12,448 bases of DNA from Candidatus Saccharimonadota bacterium (GTDB lineage: Bacteria > Patescibacteriota > Saccharimonadia > Saccharimonadales > Saccharimonadaceae): contig JAQGGY010000026.1 in NCBI GenBank assembly GCA_028289095.1, positions 1 through 12,448 on the forward strand, written 5' to 3'. The notes below the pieces were generated by a model, which saw nothing but the letters and a program-made list of their open reading frames with translations, did not search any database and was not told the DNA's origin. Both the position numbers and the translations under genes were made by a program. How positions within the stretch are numbered: the stretch's first letter is position 1; the number at the start of each line of letters is the position of its first letter. Of the stretch, positions 1 to 5,708 are shown in pieces.

Positions 1-347
1 GCATTCTGCAAATCGTTCAGCGGCAAGTCGGCGGGGTGCACATAGTAAAAGCGCCGGACAGGACGTAGGGTACCAATCACGAAATACGCAGCCAAATGGC
101 CATGTGACGTTACAAAATACTCTGCCGATCCTTTTTCCTGGCCAGGTAACGGCACACAGACCCTGCGACGGAAGCTAATCCATGGAAAAAATATAGCTAC
201 CGGCACGCTGCTATAGTACACGCGCTTGATATCTGCAGGCGTTGCGCATTCAGTCACAACATGCAACTTCAGTTGCAAAAGCTGCTTGAACTCTTTGACA
301 AGTTCTTTGTGAGTTTCCCGCAACTGGTGTTCGTCGTGAGAGATCAT
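1..347 (-). CDS. Hypothetical protein, N-terminal part only (runs off the window's left edge)
   Basis: The minus strand is open from an ATG at 347 to the window edge, giving at least 115 residues without a stop. An AAGGA Shine-Dalgarno-like sequence lies 5 nt upstream of the ATG, and a well-formed promoter lies further up at 432-460. The protein begins MISHDEHQLRETHKELVKEF, a polar, probably helical N-terminus. Residues about 45-115 are mixed aromatic and hydrophobic with several Arg, suggesting a soluble alpha/beta domain; no signal peptide or clear membrane helix is seen. I do not recognise the family and see no catalytic motif. It is transcribed divergently from the HhH gene at 497. The continuous frame, the RBS and the promoter are the only reasons to believe it is real; the C-terminus is missing. 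Confidence 0.6.
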   Translation of the reverse strand, partial: MISHDEHQLRETHKELVKEFKQLLQLKLHVVTECATPADIKRVYYSSVPVAIFFPWISFRRRVCVPLPGQEKGSAEYFVTSHGHLAAYFVIGTLRPVRRFYYVHPADLPLNDLQN

Positions 348-431
348 GATAATCCTTTTTGTTGGCACGGTATGTCAAACTCCATTTTGGAGAACGACAT
401 GATGGATGTATTCTCGACAAAACTAGATATA

Positions 432-460
432 ATTATACAATAATTAGCTCACCACATCAA
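432..460 (-). promoter_or_regulatory. Sigma70-type promoter for the minus-strand gene at 1-347
   Basis: On the minus strand TTGATG (460-455) is followed by a 17-nt spacer and a perfect TATAAT (437-432). Expected transcription start is near 425, giving a leader of about 78 nt before the ATG at 347. This is read by eye. Confidence 0.5.
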
Positions 461-481
461 TATCAACTACAATCATTGTTT

Positions 482-496
482 TGCTATGATAGTAGT
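482..496 (+). promoter_or_regulatory. Extended -10 promoter abutting the start at 497 (leaderless type)
   Basis: TGC-TATGAT (TG at 482-483, -10 at 485-490) is followed by AGTAGT and then the ATG at 497. With initiation about 7 nt past the -10 box, the mRNA would start at or next to the A of the ATG. No good -35 and no Shine-Dalgarno are present. The same arrangement recurs at several other genes in this window. Confidence 0.5.
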
Positions 497-976
497 ATGA
501 CTATGGATAGAAGTATACAGAAAAAGCGTGCACGCAAACCAAAGCCTATTCACCATGCGACAGACTTTAATCTAGATGTCTTGTCGGGCGACGATGATAT
601 GTTCCGTTGGTTTTTGCTATCGTACCTTTTTGGCAAGCCAATTCAATCCAGCGTTGCCGCCAACACATGGAGACTATTTATAGAACGTCAAATCGATACA
701 CCATGGGCAATCCTACAAATGTCACCACGTGGCCTAGTTCATTTGCTAGATGAAGGTAGATATACACGCTACGACGAGGTAACAGCACGAAGCCTGCGAA
801 CATGTATGGAGCAATTAATCCGAGACTATGAAGGATCACTAATCCTGATGCTCGAAAGCAGTGAAAACGAAGATGAATTTTCTAAGCGACTGCAGAAACT
901 GTACGGCGTCGGGCCAAAAACCGCTGAAATATTTATGCGCGAAACACAGGAATATTTTGCTAGGCGCGTTGAATAA
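497..976 (+). CDS. Small helix-hairpin-helix (HhH) protein, EndoIII/HhH-GPD-like but without the catalytic aspartate region
   Basis: The protein has 159 aa with a basic N-terminus (residues 9-18) and a mostly helical body. Near the C-terminus is a classic HhH at about 133-149 (KLYGVGPKTAEIFMRE), resembling the DNA-binding hairpin of endonuclease III and 3-methyladenine glycosylases, including the Lys at the position of the EndoIII catalytic Lys. The protein ends about 10 residues later, so the downstream GPD segment with the catalytic Asp is absent. A base-excision glycosylase activity is therefore doubtful; a DNA-binding role is more likely. The start at 497 is chosen over an upstream in-frame start at 359 because the first part of that longer frame covers the promoters and because the extended -10 box abuts 497 (a second ATG is at 503). 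It converges with the gene ending at 1024. Confidence 0.75.
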   Translation: MTMDRSIQKKRARKPKPIHHATDFNLDVLSGDDDMFRWFLLSYLFGKPIQSSVAANTWRLFIERQIDTPWAILQMSPRGLVHLLDEGRYTRYDEVTARSLRTCMEQLIRDYEGSLILMLESSENEDEFSKRLQKLYGVGPKTAEIFMRETQEYFARRVE

Positions 977-1023
977 ATCTTATTTCAACAGCACCACACC
1001 ATGTCCCGGCAAGTTCTAAGCAG

Positions 1024-1758
1024 CTACTCGTCCGATAGTGCAACTTTCCTATGCAGGCCATTCCGCAGTATCTTGCTTAGTGATGCGACCGCCAAAAAAC
1101 CAATCGTCCGTAATGGCAAATGCGACACGGCATTTTTCGTTTCGTGCAAAGCAGCACGGCCTAATTTAAGCCTGCGCCGAATTGTCGGCCGCATGGCGAT
1201 AACCCCATCTTCAAAATCGTCATATAGATCACCAAATGAATCCACTAGATAGCCCGCGCGAGCAAACTGCGGCAACCATTCATTAAACCGTTCGATCTGT
1301 GGCATACTTGCTGGGTTATCTAACCGCATAAAACGGCCGAACATCTCTGCCTCTTCTAGGCGCAGATGAAGAAACCTTGCATACCCGCGACTATCACGCA
1401 TGTCTTTGGCGTAATCATTAATTAAAAAGCCATCGAGCACCTCTGCGCGTCGAACTGGAGTCACATTATCAATTATGTGGTGAAACTCATGTGCCTCATC
1501 GCTATCCATCCCAGGAATAGGCAATCCAGCCAGTAACGAATTTTTTTGATCCTCGATGGATTCTGGTTGTACAGTATCGACATACGAGTCTATAGCTCTA
1601 CCAAACGTCAGCATACTACGCCAATGCCGCCGATGCTCGTCAGTTACGTTAACGTCAAAACCCTTAGCAAGCACTTCAAAAACTGCAGCAGTCTGCGGAT
1701 GACCCGACTGCTGTTTGATAGCCAGCGAACGTTGAAATGATAGTTTATCTTGCTCCAT
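1024..1758 (-). CDS. Uncharacterised helical protein, possible isoprenoid (squalene/phytoene)-synthase-like fold
   Basis: The protein has 244 aa, is mostly helical and has no signal peptide. Two acidic motifs stand out: AIDSYVD at 56-61 (DxxxD) and DSFGDLYDDFEDG at 173-185 (DxxxD within a run of acids). A pair of DxxxD motifs on facing helices is the metal and diphosphate-binding feature of squalene/phytoene synthases and related head-to-head prenyl synthases, and the spacing here (about 120 residues) is roughly compatible. I do not see other family hallmarks, so this is a suggestion only. The C-terminal 50 residues are basic with one hydrophobic stretch (218-228), which could contact a membrane. 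The ATG at 1758 is preferred over 1782 because the upstream codons contain the TATAAT box. Alternatives include any other all-alpha metalloprotein. Confidence 0.6.
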   Translation of the reverse strand: MEQDKLSFQRSLAIKQQSGHPQTAAVFEVLAKGFDVNVTDEHRRHWRSMLTFGRAIDSYVDTVQPESIEDQKNSLLAGLPIPGMDSDEAHEFHHIIDNVTPVRRAEVLDGFLINDYAKDMRDSRGYARFLHLRLEEAEMFGRFMRLDNPASMPQIERFNEWLPQFARAGYLVDSFGDLYDDFEDGVIAMRPTIRRRLKLGRAALHETKNAVSHLPLRTIGFLAVASLSKILRNGLHRKVALSDE

Positions 1759-1770
1759 ATTAGTAGGGTT

Positions 1771-1779
1771 ATTATACCA
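1771..1779 (-). promoter_or_regulatory. Extended -10 promoter for the 1024-1758 gene
   Basis: On the minus strand TGG-TATAAT (-10 at 1776-1771) lies 12 nt before the ATG at 1758, leaving a leader of only about 5 nt and no Shine-Dalgarno. The box falls inside the longer frame that would begin at 1782, which argues against that earlier start. Confidence 0.5.
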
Positions 1780-1818
1780 CATAGTTTAAATATTACCATA
1801 ATTTATTCGATAAGTTCA

Positions 1819-1847
1819 TTGACATAAACTACCTATTATAGTAGGAT
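1819..1847 (+). promoter_or_regulatory. Sigma70-type promoter of the K+ channel gene
   Basis: TTGACA (1819-1824), a 17-nt spacer and TAGGAT (1842-1847) fit a vegetative promoter, with a leader of about 26 nt before the GTG at 1880. An overlapping TATTATAGTAGGAT (1834-1847) repeats the string seen in front of the metalloprotease gene at 4991. Confidence 0.5.
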
Positions 1848-1879
1848 AGCCCCTAGCACACCCCGACCTAGGAGTTTAT

Positions 1880-2458
1880 GTGTCCTTTTTAATTAACAAA
1901 AATACAAAGCCGCGAATCCTTTTGGCGACCTTCTTTATCAGAATGACGATGAAAGTCAAATGGATCCTACTGGCGTACGTCGTGACGCAAGCAAGCGCTG
2001 CAGTTGTATTCATGTTCATCGAAGGCTGGACCTTCCTTGAAGGCATATGGTGGGGTCAAGTAGCCTCACTAACAATCGGCTATGGCGACATCGCTCCTAA
2101 AACAATACTCGGTCGCTTAATTGCCGGTCCGTTTCATTACTTTTGGGTGTACTACGTCGGGCTTTCACTTGGCGCGCACATCATCGCATTTTTGTGGCGC
2201 AATAAAAATGAACTGACTCATGCTGAACAGGAATGGCTGTTTGATGTTGTGACTGTAATCTTCAACCGAGTTCGCTGGTGTACAATCGCCATGGCAGCAG
2301 TTACGACACAGCTGGGGATCAAAAATCTTCCCGAAATTCCGCATACGACCGATGGTCAGCATGACGAAATTCCCGTGGAAGCCAGTGACACGGATTACGG
2401 TAATATTACGGATGCGAAATCATTTGACGAACAGCAAAGCACCGTTTCGGCACAATAA
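1880..2458 (+). CDS. Two-TM potassium channel (ion channel 2 family, KcsA-like pore)
   Basis: A 192-aa membrane protein forming a K+-selective pore, presumably as a tetramer. A first TM helix (about 28-48) is followed by a short pore helix (53-64), the selectivity filter TIGYGD (65-70) and a second TM helix (81-105). The filter matches the canonical signature with no substitution. The cytoplasmic tail has an amphipathic segment (110-148) and an acidic, disordered end (152-192); no RCK/TrkA-N or cyclic-nucleotide domain is present, so gating is not obvious. AGGAG (1870-1874) is placed 5 nt from the GTG at 1880; ATGs at residues 22 and 24 are later alternatives just before TM1. It has its own promoter and is followed by a terminator, so it is monocistronic. 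Likely role: membrane potential or K+ homeostasis. Confidence 0.88.
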   Translation: MSFLINKNTKPRILLATFFIRMTMKVKWILLAYVVTQASAAVVFMFIEGWTFLEGIWWGQVASLTIGYGDIAPKTILGRLIAGPFHYFWVYYVGLSLGAHIIAFLWRNKNELTHAEQEWLFDVVTVIFNRVRWCTIAMAAVTTQLGIKNLPEIPHTTDGQHDEIPVEASDTDYGNITDAKSFDEQQSTVSAQ

Positions 2459-2510
2459 TGTGCCCCACGTTAATTAATTTGCGACTAAACACCAAAGGGG
2501 TGATGCGACA

Positions 2511-2538
2511 GGAGTTTTCATAACGAAAACTCCTTTTT
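2511..2538 (+). terminator. Rho-independent terminator after the K+ channel gene
   Basis: GGAGTTTTC and GAAAACTCC form a perfect 9-bp stem with a 5-nt loop, followed directly by TTTTT and, a little further, by TTTTTT. It lies 52 nt past the channel stop codon. Confidence 0.85.
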
Positions 2539-2615
2539 CATTCATTTTTTATATCGCAAACTAGGTACTTATACTGATACATCCAAAAGGACAAAAAGCG
2601 AAATAACCCAATACT

Positions 2616-2630
2616 TGTTATCATAGTAAA
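2616..2630 (+). promoter_or_regulatory. Extended -10 promoter abutting the GTG start at 2631 (leaderless type)
   Basis: TGT-TATCAT (-10 at 2619-2624) is followed by AGTAAA and the GTG at 2631. Transcription would begin at or beside the start codon. No Shine-Dalgarno and no clear -35 are visible. Confidence 0.45.
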
Positions 2631-3509
2631 GTGAAACAGATTAAAGCAGAACTTATTATCAACACAAGCTCGCGGCGAGGCAGGGCGGCAGTACCAATCA
2701 TCATCGCCGCCTGCAAGCATAACGGCATCGAATTGGTGAAAATAAACTTCCTAAAAAAGGACACTAATTTAAGGGCAGTTACTTCTGCCCTTAAAAAACG
2801 TAACCCAAGTTTAGTACTGGTCGGTGGCGGCGACGGTACGATCAGTGATGCCGTCGACTTTTTTGCTGGTTCGTCCATACAGTTAGGCGTTATACCATTA
2901 GGAACCACCAACAATTTCGCGCGCAGTCTAGGTCTACCGCTAGAAATAGAGGCGGCTATAGGGGCAGTCAAGAATGGCAAAATCAGCAACGTTGATCTGG
3001 GTAAAATCCACAAAGAATACTTCGTCAATGTTGCAGGCGTTGGCGTATCGGCACTAATCGCAAAACATGTCACAGACGATCAAAAAAAGAAGTTTGGCCG
3101 ATTTGCATACGCGATCAATGGTATCGTCCAATTAATCCGCCACAAACCATTCCTCGCCACAATTGAAGACAAGGACAGTGAACTGCAATTACATTTTGAA
3201 ACGCACCAAATCATCATTGCCAACGGCCGGTATCATGCAGGCAAACAAATCGCCAAAGACGCAAAAATCGATAATAGGGAACTGATCATATTTGCGCTCG
3301 GCGGCCGTTCAAAACTTAGCTTTATTTTTGCTATGGCGGACTTTTATTTTGGCGCGCGCAAAAACATCCAGCACGCATCCTACCTGACCGGCCATAGTAT
3401 AAAATTACGAACCAATACGCCTCAATTAGTGGAACTAGACGGGGAAGTAAAATTCACGACGCCGATTCCAGTGGAAGTAACGCCGCGTGTTGTAAAGGTG
3501 CGCCATTAA
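2631..3509 (+). CDS. Diacylglycerol kinase-family lipid kinase (DAGK catalytic domain, YegS/DgkB-like)
   Basis: A 292-aa soluble or membrane-associated kinase that would phosphorylate a lipid alcohol such as diacylglycerol with ATP. The hallmark GGGDGT nucleotide-binding motif is at 65-70, followed by IPLGTTNNFARSLGLP (88-103) and the VNVAGVGVSA segment (132-141); the C-terminal beta-sandwich ends with the family's ELDGE motif (268-272). Length is typical for bacterial DAGK-family enzymes. The start is GTG with a -10 box abutting it rather than a Shine-Dalgarno. The next gene, a PAP2 phosphatase, begins one base after the stop, so kinase and phosphatase are probably co-transcribed and act on opposite directions of a lipid-phosphate cycle. 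The substrate (DAG, undecaprenol or another lipid) is not determined. An 11-bp perfect hairpin lies inside the gene (2768-2795). Confidence 0.9.
   Translation: MKQIKAELIINTSSRRGRAAVPIIIAACKHNGIELVKINFLKKDTNLRAVTSALKKRNPSLVLVGGGDGTISDAVDFFAGSSIQLGVIPLGTTNNFARSLGLPLEIEAAIGAVKNGKISNVDLGKIHKEYFVNVAGVGVSALIAKHVTDDQKKKFGRFAYAINGIVQLIRHKPFLATIEDKDSELQLHFETHQIIIANGRYHAGKQIAKDAKIDNRELIIFALGGRSKLSFIFAMADFYFGARKNIQHASYLTGHSIKLRTNTPQLVELDGEVKFTTPIPVEVTPRVVKVRH
2768..2795. repeat. Perfect 11-bp inverted repeat inside the lipid kinase gene
   Basis: TTTAAGGGCAG and CTGCCCTTAAA pair perfectly around the loop TTACTT. It sits about 140 nt into the coding region. On the plus strand it is followed by A residues rather than T, so it is not an intrinsic terminator for the gene it lies in. 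Confidence 0.7.
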
Positions 3510-3510
3510 T

Positions 3511-4056
3511 ATGCTACTTCGTCACATTCAAACATTCATATGGAAGTATGATAAATATTTCGCAGATGTTGTTGCCTTGATTCCCGCCAGCTTGCATAGG
3601 TACTCGTCCAGATTAGGACGTATGACACTACCAAGTATTTGGGCTATCGCTTTGTGTGTCGTCAACGTAATCATTCTAGTAGGCGGCTATCAAAATCTAG
3701 CAATCTTAGGCTTTATCGTCGTCGCCTGCATACCAATAGCTACAGTGATGAAATTGCTATTCCGCAGGTCACGCCCAAAAACAATATATGCTCAAAATAT
3801 GAAGATCAAATCCTACAGTTTTCCTAGCAGTCATGCCTATAGTGCGACAATCGCTGGTGGCTACTTATCATTAGTATGCTTGGCATTATTGCCGCATCCA
3901 CTTGGTATTATCGTCAGTGCGTTACTAGCGCTATTCATCGTCACAATCGGCTTGTCGCGCGTCCACGTTGGCGCCCATTATCCCACTGATGTTACTGGCG
4001 CCTGGATATTCGGTGCAACAGTTTTGTATTTCGTAACACAGATTTCTATACCCTAA
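3511..4056 (+). CDS. PAP2-superfamily integral membrane phosphatase
   Basis: A 181-aa polytopic protein with the full three-part PAP2 phosphatase signature: K81xxxxxxR88P89, PSSH at 105-108 (His108 the general acid/base), and S149R150xxxxxH156xxxD160 (His156 the nucleophile). About five hydrophobic helices (42-59, 62-78, 111-128, 132-148, 163-178) place the active site at the outer membrane face. Such enzymes dephosphorylate phosphatidic acid, PGP or undecaprenyl pyrophosphate. The ATG follows the kinase stop by one base, indicating translational coupling with the DAGK-family kinase; together they could interconvert a lipid and its phosphate, or recycle the undecaprenyl carrier used by wall and capsule synthesis. 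No independent RBS is apparent. Its stop codon overlaps the stop of the convergent metalloprotease gene. Confidence 0.9.
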   Translation: MLLRHIQTFIWKYDKYFADVVALIPASLHRYSSRLGRMTLPSIWAIALCVVNVIILVGGYQNLAILGFIVVACIPIATVMKLLFRRSRPKTIYAQNMKIKSYSFPSSHAYSATIAGGYLSLVCLALLPHPLGIIVSALLALFIVTIGLSRVHVGAHYPTDVTGAWIFGATVLYFVTQISIP

Positions 4057-4991
4057 TCAAAGCGCATGTAAAGCATGGTCGTCTTACCTAGACCAGGGCT
4101 TAGTTTATCAAGCAGGGCAGCCGTCACGGCCACTTTACGTTCCGCGATAGGATCGCCTTTGGCTAGGCGGTTGGCTAGTTGGTATTTATTATCCGAGCCA
4201 AGGATGTCAGTAACGCTAGACATCATCTCGACAATCGCTTCTCTTTCGTTTTTTTCACCATATCTTGACGCTTCTATATGCCCTTCATTAGCTGGATTAC
4301 CGTACTCAAAGTCTGATGGATTAGCGTCAGTAAACTGTTCGGGTGGATTATAGCCGCCGCATAGTTTTAGCATAGCCGCATGGCCAATCTCGTGACTCAA
4401 GGTCCTTGTTATATCACCCCGATCACCCTCGATCACATAGTTCGTATCAATATATATTTTTTCCGAGCTAACAGGGTTGTGGAATCCCCGTTGGATCCAT
4501 ACAGCGCTACGATCAGCTTCAATACCTTTATTTAAATCGGTAACGACAACCTCTTTAACACCGCTGGCATCGATATATTGCGCCGGCAGGTATCTGATCG
4601 ATCGATTGATTGATGCCGTGATGAAATCACTTTCACTCGTATCATCAGAAATAGTTACCTGCAATCCATCATGATCGATAACATCCATCAGATCAGACAT
4701 TAATTCGTCGCGATTTTCTTTGAACTGCAACGTATCATCATATATCGTTTTGATTTCGTTTGTATATTCTTGGACCGTCGCTTCATCAACTGGGTCGCAT
4801 GGTCCAAATACTTTATCATATGAGTCATTATATTTGGTCAGATTATGCGCAGTGAAAGCGAGCGAACTAGTAATCATTAAAAGTGATATCTTCGTTGCGT
4901 GCCGGTTAAAGAAACCTTCCGGCTTTTTACTAGGCGTTACAACTTCATTAGTGGTTTGTAGCGTTTCAGTCGAGCCGCTAAAATGTTTCAT
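4053..4991 (-). CDS. Membrane-anchored zinc metalloprotease-like protein (HEIGH motif)
   Basis: A 312-aa protein with an N-terminal cytoplasmic tail (1-33), a single hydrophobic helix (34-50) and a large domain outside the membrane. The domain carries a zincin motif HEIGH at 200-204 in a helix ending LKLCGG; Glu251 or Glu255 in NEREAIVEMM (248-257) is a plausible third zinc ligand, as in gluzincins where an acidic ligand lies downstream. Tyr- and Asp-rich segments around 175-195 may form the substrate-edge strands. I cannot assign a named peptidase family. The start ATG sits directly behind an excellent promoter (TTGACT, 17 nt, TATTAT), implying a leaderless mRNA. It might process secreted or envelope proteins, or host-cell material in an epibiont; that is inference. 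Confidence 0.75.
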   Translation of the reverse strand: MKHFSGSTETLQTTNEVVTPSKKPEGFFNRHATKISLLMITSSLAFTAHNLTKYNDSYDKVFGPCDPVDEATVQEYTNEIKTIYDDTLQFKENRDELMSDLMDVIDHDGLQVTISDDTSESDFITASINRSIRYLPAQYIDASGVKEVVVTDLNKGIEADRSAVWIQRGFHNPVSSEKIYIDTNYVIEGDRGDITRTLSHEIGHAAMLKLCGGYNPPEQFTDANPSDFEYGNPANEGHIEASRYGEKNEREAIVEMMSSVTDILGSDNKYQLANRLAKGDPIAERKVAVTAALLDKLSPGLGKTTMLYMRFD

Positions 4992-5026
4992 CCTACTATA
5001 ATAACAGATTGTTACTGGTAAGTCAA
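4992..5026 (-). promoter_or_regulatory. Sigma70 promoter with start site on the ATG of the metalloprotease gene (leaderless)
   Basis: On the minus strand TTGACT (5026-5021), exactly 17 nt, TG-extended TATTAT (5003-4998), AGTAGG, then the ATG at 4991. The A of the ATG is 7 nt downstream of the -10 box, where initiation is expected. This is the best-formed example of the pattern in the window. Confidence 0.7.
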
Positions 5027-5076
5027 GTTGTTATGCTTTTATTTTGCGCCAAAGTCCGTCGCAATTTCAATTCTAC

Positions 5077-5090
5077 GTAAGATATCTTAC
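5077..5090. promoter_or_regulatory. 14-bp perfect palindrome, candidate operator upstream of the DUF4383 gene
   Basis: GTAAGATATCTTAC is fully self-complementary with no spacer. It lies in the 162-nt divergent gap, 64 nt before the ATG at 5154 and 51 nt from the -35 box of the metalloprotease promoter, a position where a dimeric repressor or activator could act on either gene. No regulator is encoded next to it. Confidence 0.4.
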
Positions 5091-5153
5091 AGAAATTAGC
5101 TATGCCAGGTGAGAGAATAATGTCAATCAGCAACATAACAGGAGAATTAAATA

Positions 5154-5543
5154 ATGAATAACGTTAAAAAAGCAGCATTAGTATTTGGAGTCATATTTGT
5201 AATCATCGGTATACTGGGATTCATACCGGCATTTACGCCAAACGGTCATCTATTAGGAATTTTTGAAGTCAACGGTCTACACAATATGGTTCACCTATTG
5301 TCAGGTATTGCAGCACTAGTCGCATCGAAATCATACAGAAATTCTCGCCTATACTTCCAAATATTCGGTATTATTTATGGCCTAGTCGCATTGCTCGGCG
5401 TCTTTTATGGTGATCATGCTATCTTTGGCATACTTGCGCACAACATTGCCGATCTGTTCCTACATATTATCATTACAGCTGCCGCATTATACTTGGGATT
5501 TGGCACACCTAGCGAAGACAGCAAAACAACAGACGAAGTATAA
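5154..5543 (+). CDS. DUF4383-family four-helix membrane protein
   Basis: A 129-aa integral membrane protein with four hydrophobic helices (about 7-27, 44-59, 68-87, 95-117) and a short charged tail. The spaced polar motifs NGLHNMVHLLSG (40-51) and HNIADLFLHI (96-105) match the repeated N-x-x-H pattern of DUF4383 proteins, whose biochemical role is unknown. The start is supported by GGAG at 5141-5144, 9 nt before the ATG; unlike several neighbours it has a normal Shine-Dalgarno leader. It stands alone between a palindrome-containing promoter region and a strong terminator, so it is probably a monocistronic, individually regulated gene. The buried His and Asn residues hint at ligand or metal binding, but nothing firmer can be said. 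Confidence 0.8.
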   Translation: MNNVKKAALVFGVIFVIIGILGFIPAFTPNGHLLGIFEVNGLHNMVHLLSGIAALVASKSYRNSRLYFQIFGIIYGLVALLGVFYGDHAIFGILAHNIADLFLHIIITAAALYLGFGTPSEDSKTTDEV

Positions 5544-5567
5544 CACCCGCCTGCACTTACTATAGAG

Positions 5568-5597
5568 AAAGGCACTCTCACATCAGAGTACCTTTTT
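5568..5597 (+). terminator. Rho-independent terminator after the DUF4383 gene
   Basis: AAAGG-C-ACTCT pairs with AGAGT-A-CCTTT (one internal mismatch) around the loop CACATC, and the 3' arm runs into TTTTT. Confidence 0.8.
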
Positions 5598-5639
5598 CAT
5601 GGTGACACCAATAGCCTACATACAAGGCATCGTAAAAAC

Positions 5640-5665
5640 TGATACAATAGACATTAGTTAATGTC
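5640..5665 (+). promoter_or_regulatory. Extended -10 promoter with an overlapping palindromic operator-like site, before the YitT gene
   Basis: TGA-TACAAT (-10 at 5643-5648) is followed at once by GACATTAGTTAATGTC (5650-5665), a perfect 7-bp inverted repeat with a 2-bp centre that covers the expected start site. GACA recurs at 5672-5675. A repressor bound here would block initiation. No clear -35 was found. Confidence 0.4.
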
Positions 5666-5708
5666 TGTAACGACATATGAATAATAAAACAAACAGAAAG
5701 GGTAGCGT

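Noticed and set aside
373..378. TTGACA on the minus strand as a -35 box for the gene starting at 347
   Set aside because: The matching -10 position (GATTAT, 354-349) would place the transcript start inside the coding region; the promoter at 432-460 fits better.
359..496. N-terminal extension of the HhH protein from an ATG at 359
   Set aside because: This stretch contains the promoter of the divergent gene and the extended -10 box of the HhH gene, and the 497 start matches the pattern at other genes.
2621..3073. 150-codon minus-strand frame opposite the lipid kinase
   Set aside because: Shadow of the DAGK-family coding sequence, rich in Pro/Thr/Ser without motifs.
4595..4615. Tandem (C/T)GAT repeats inside the metalloprotease gene
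   Set aside because: Only five imperfect 4-nt units, and the coding frame is continuous through them with ordinary residues.
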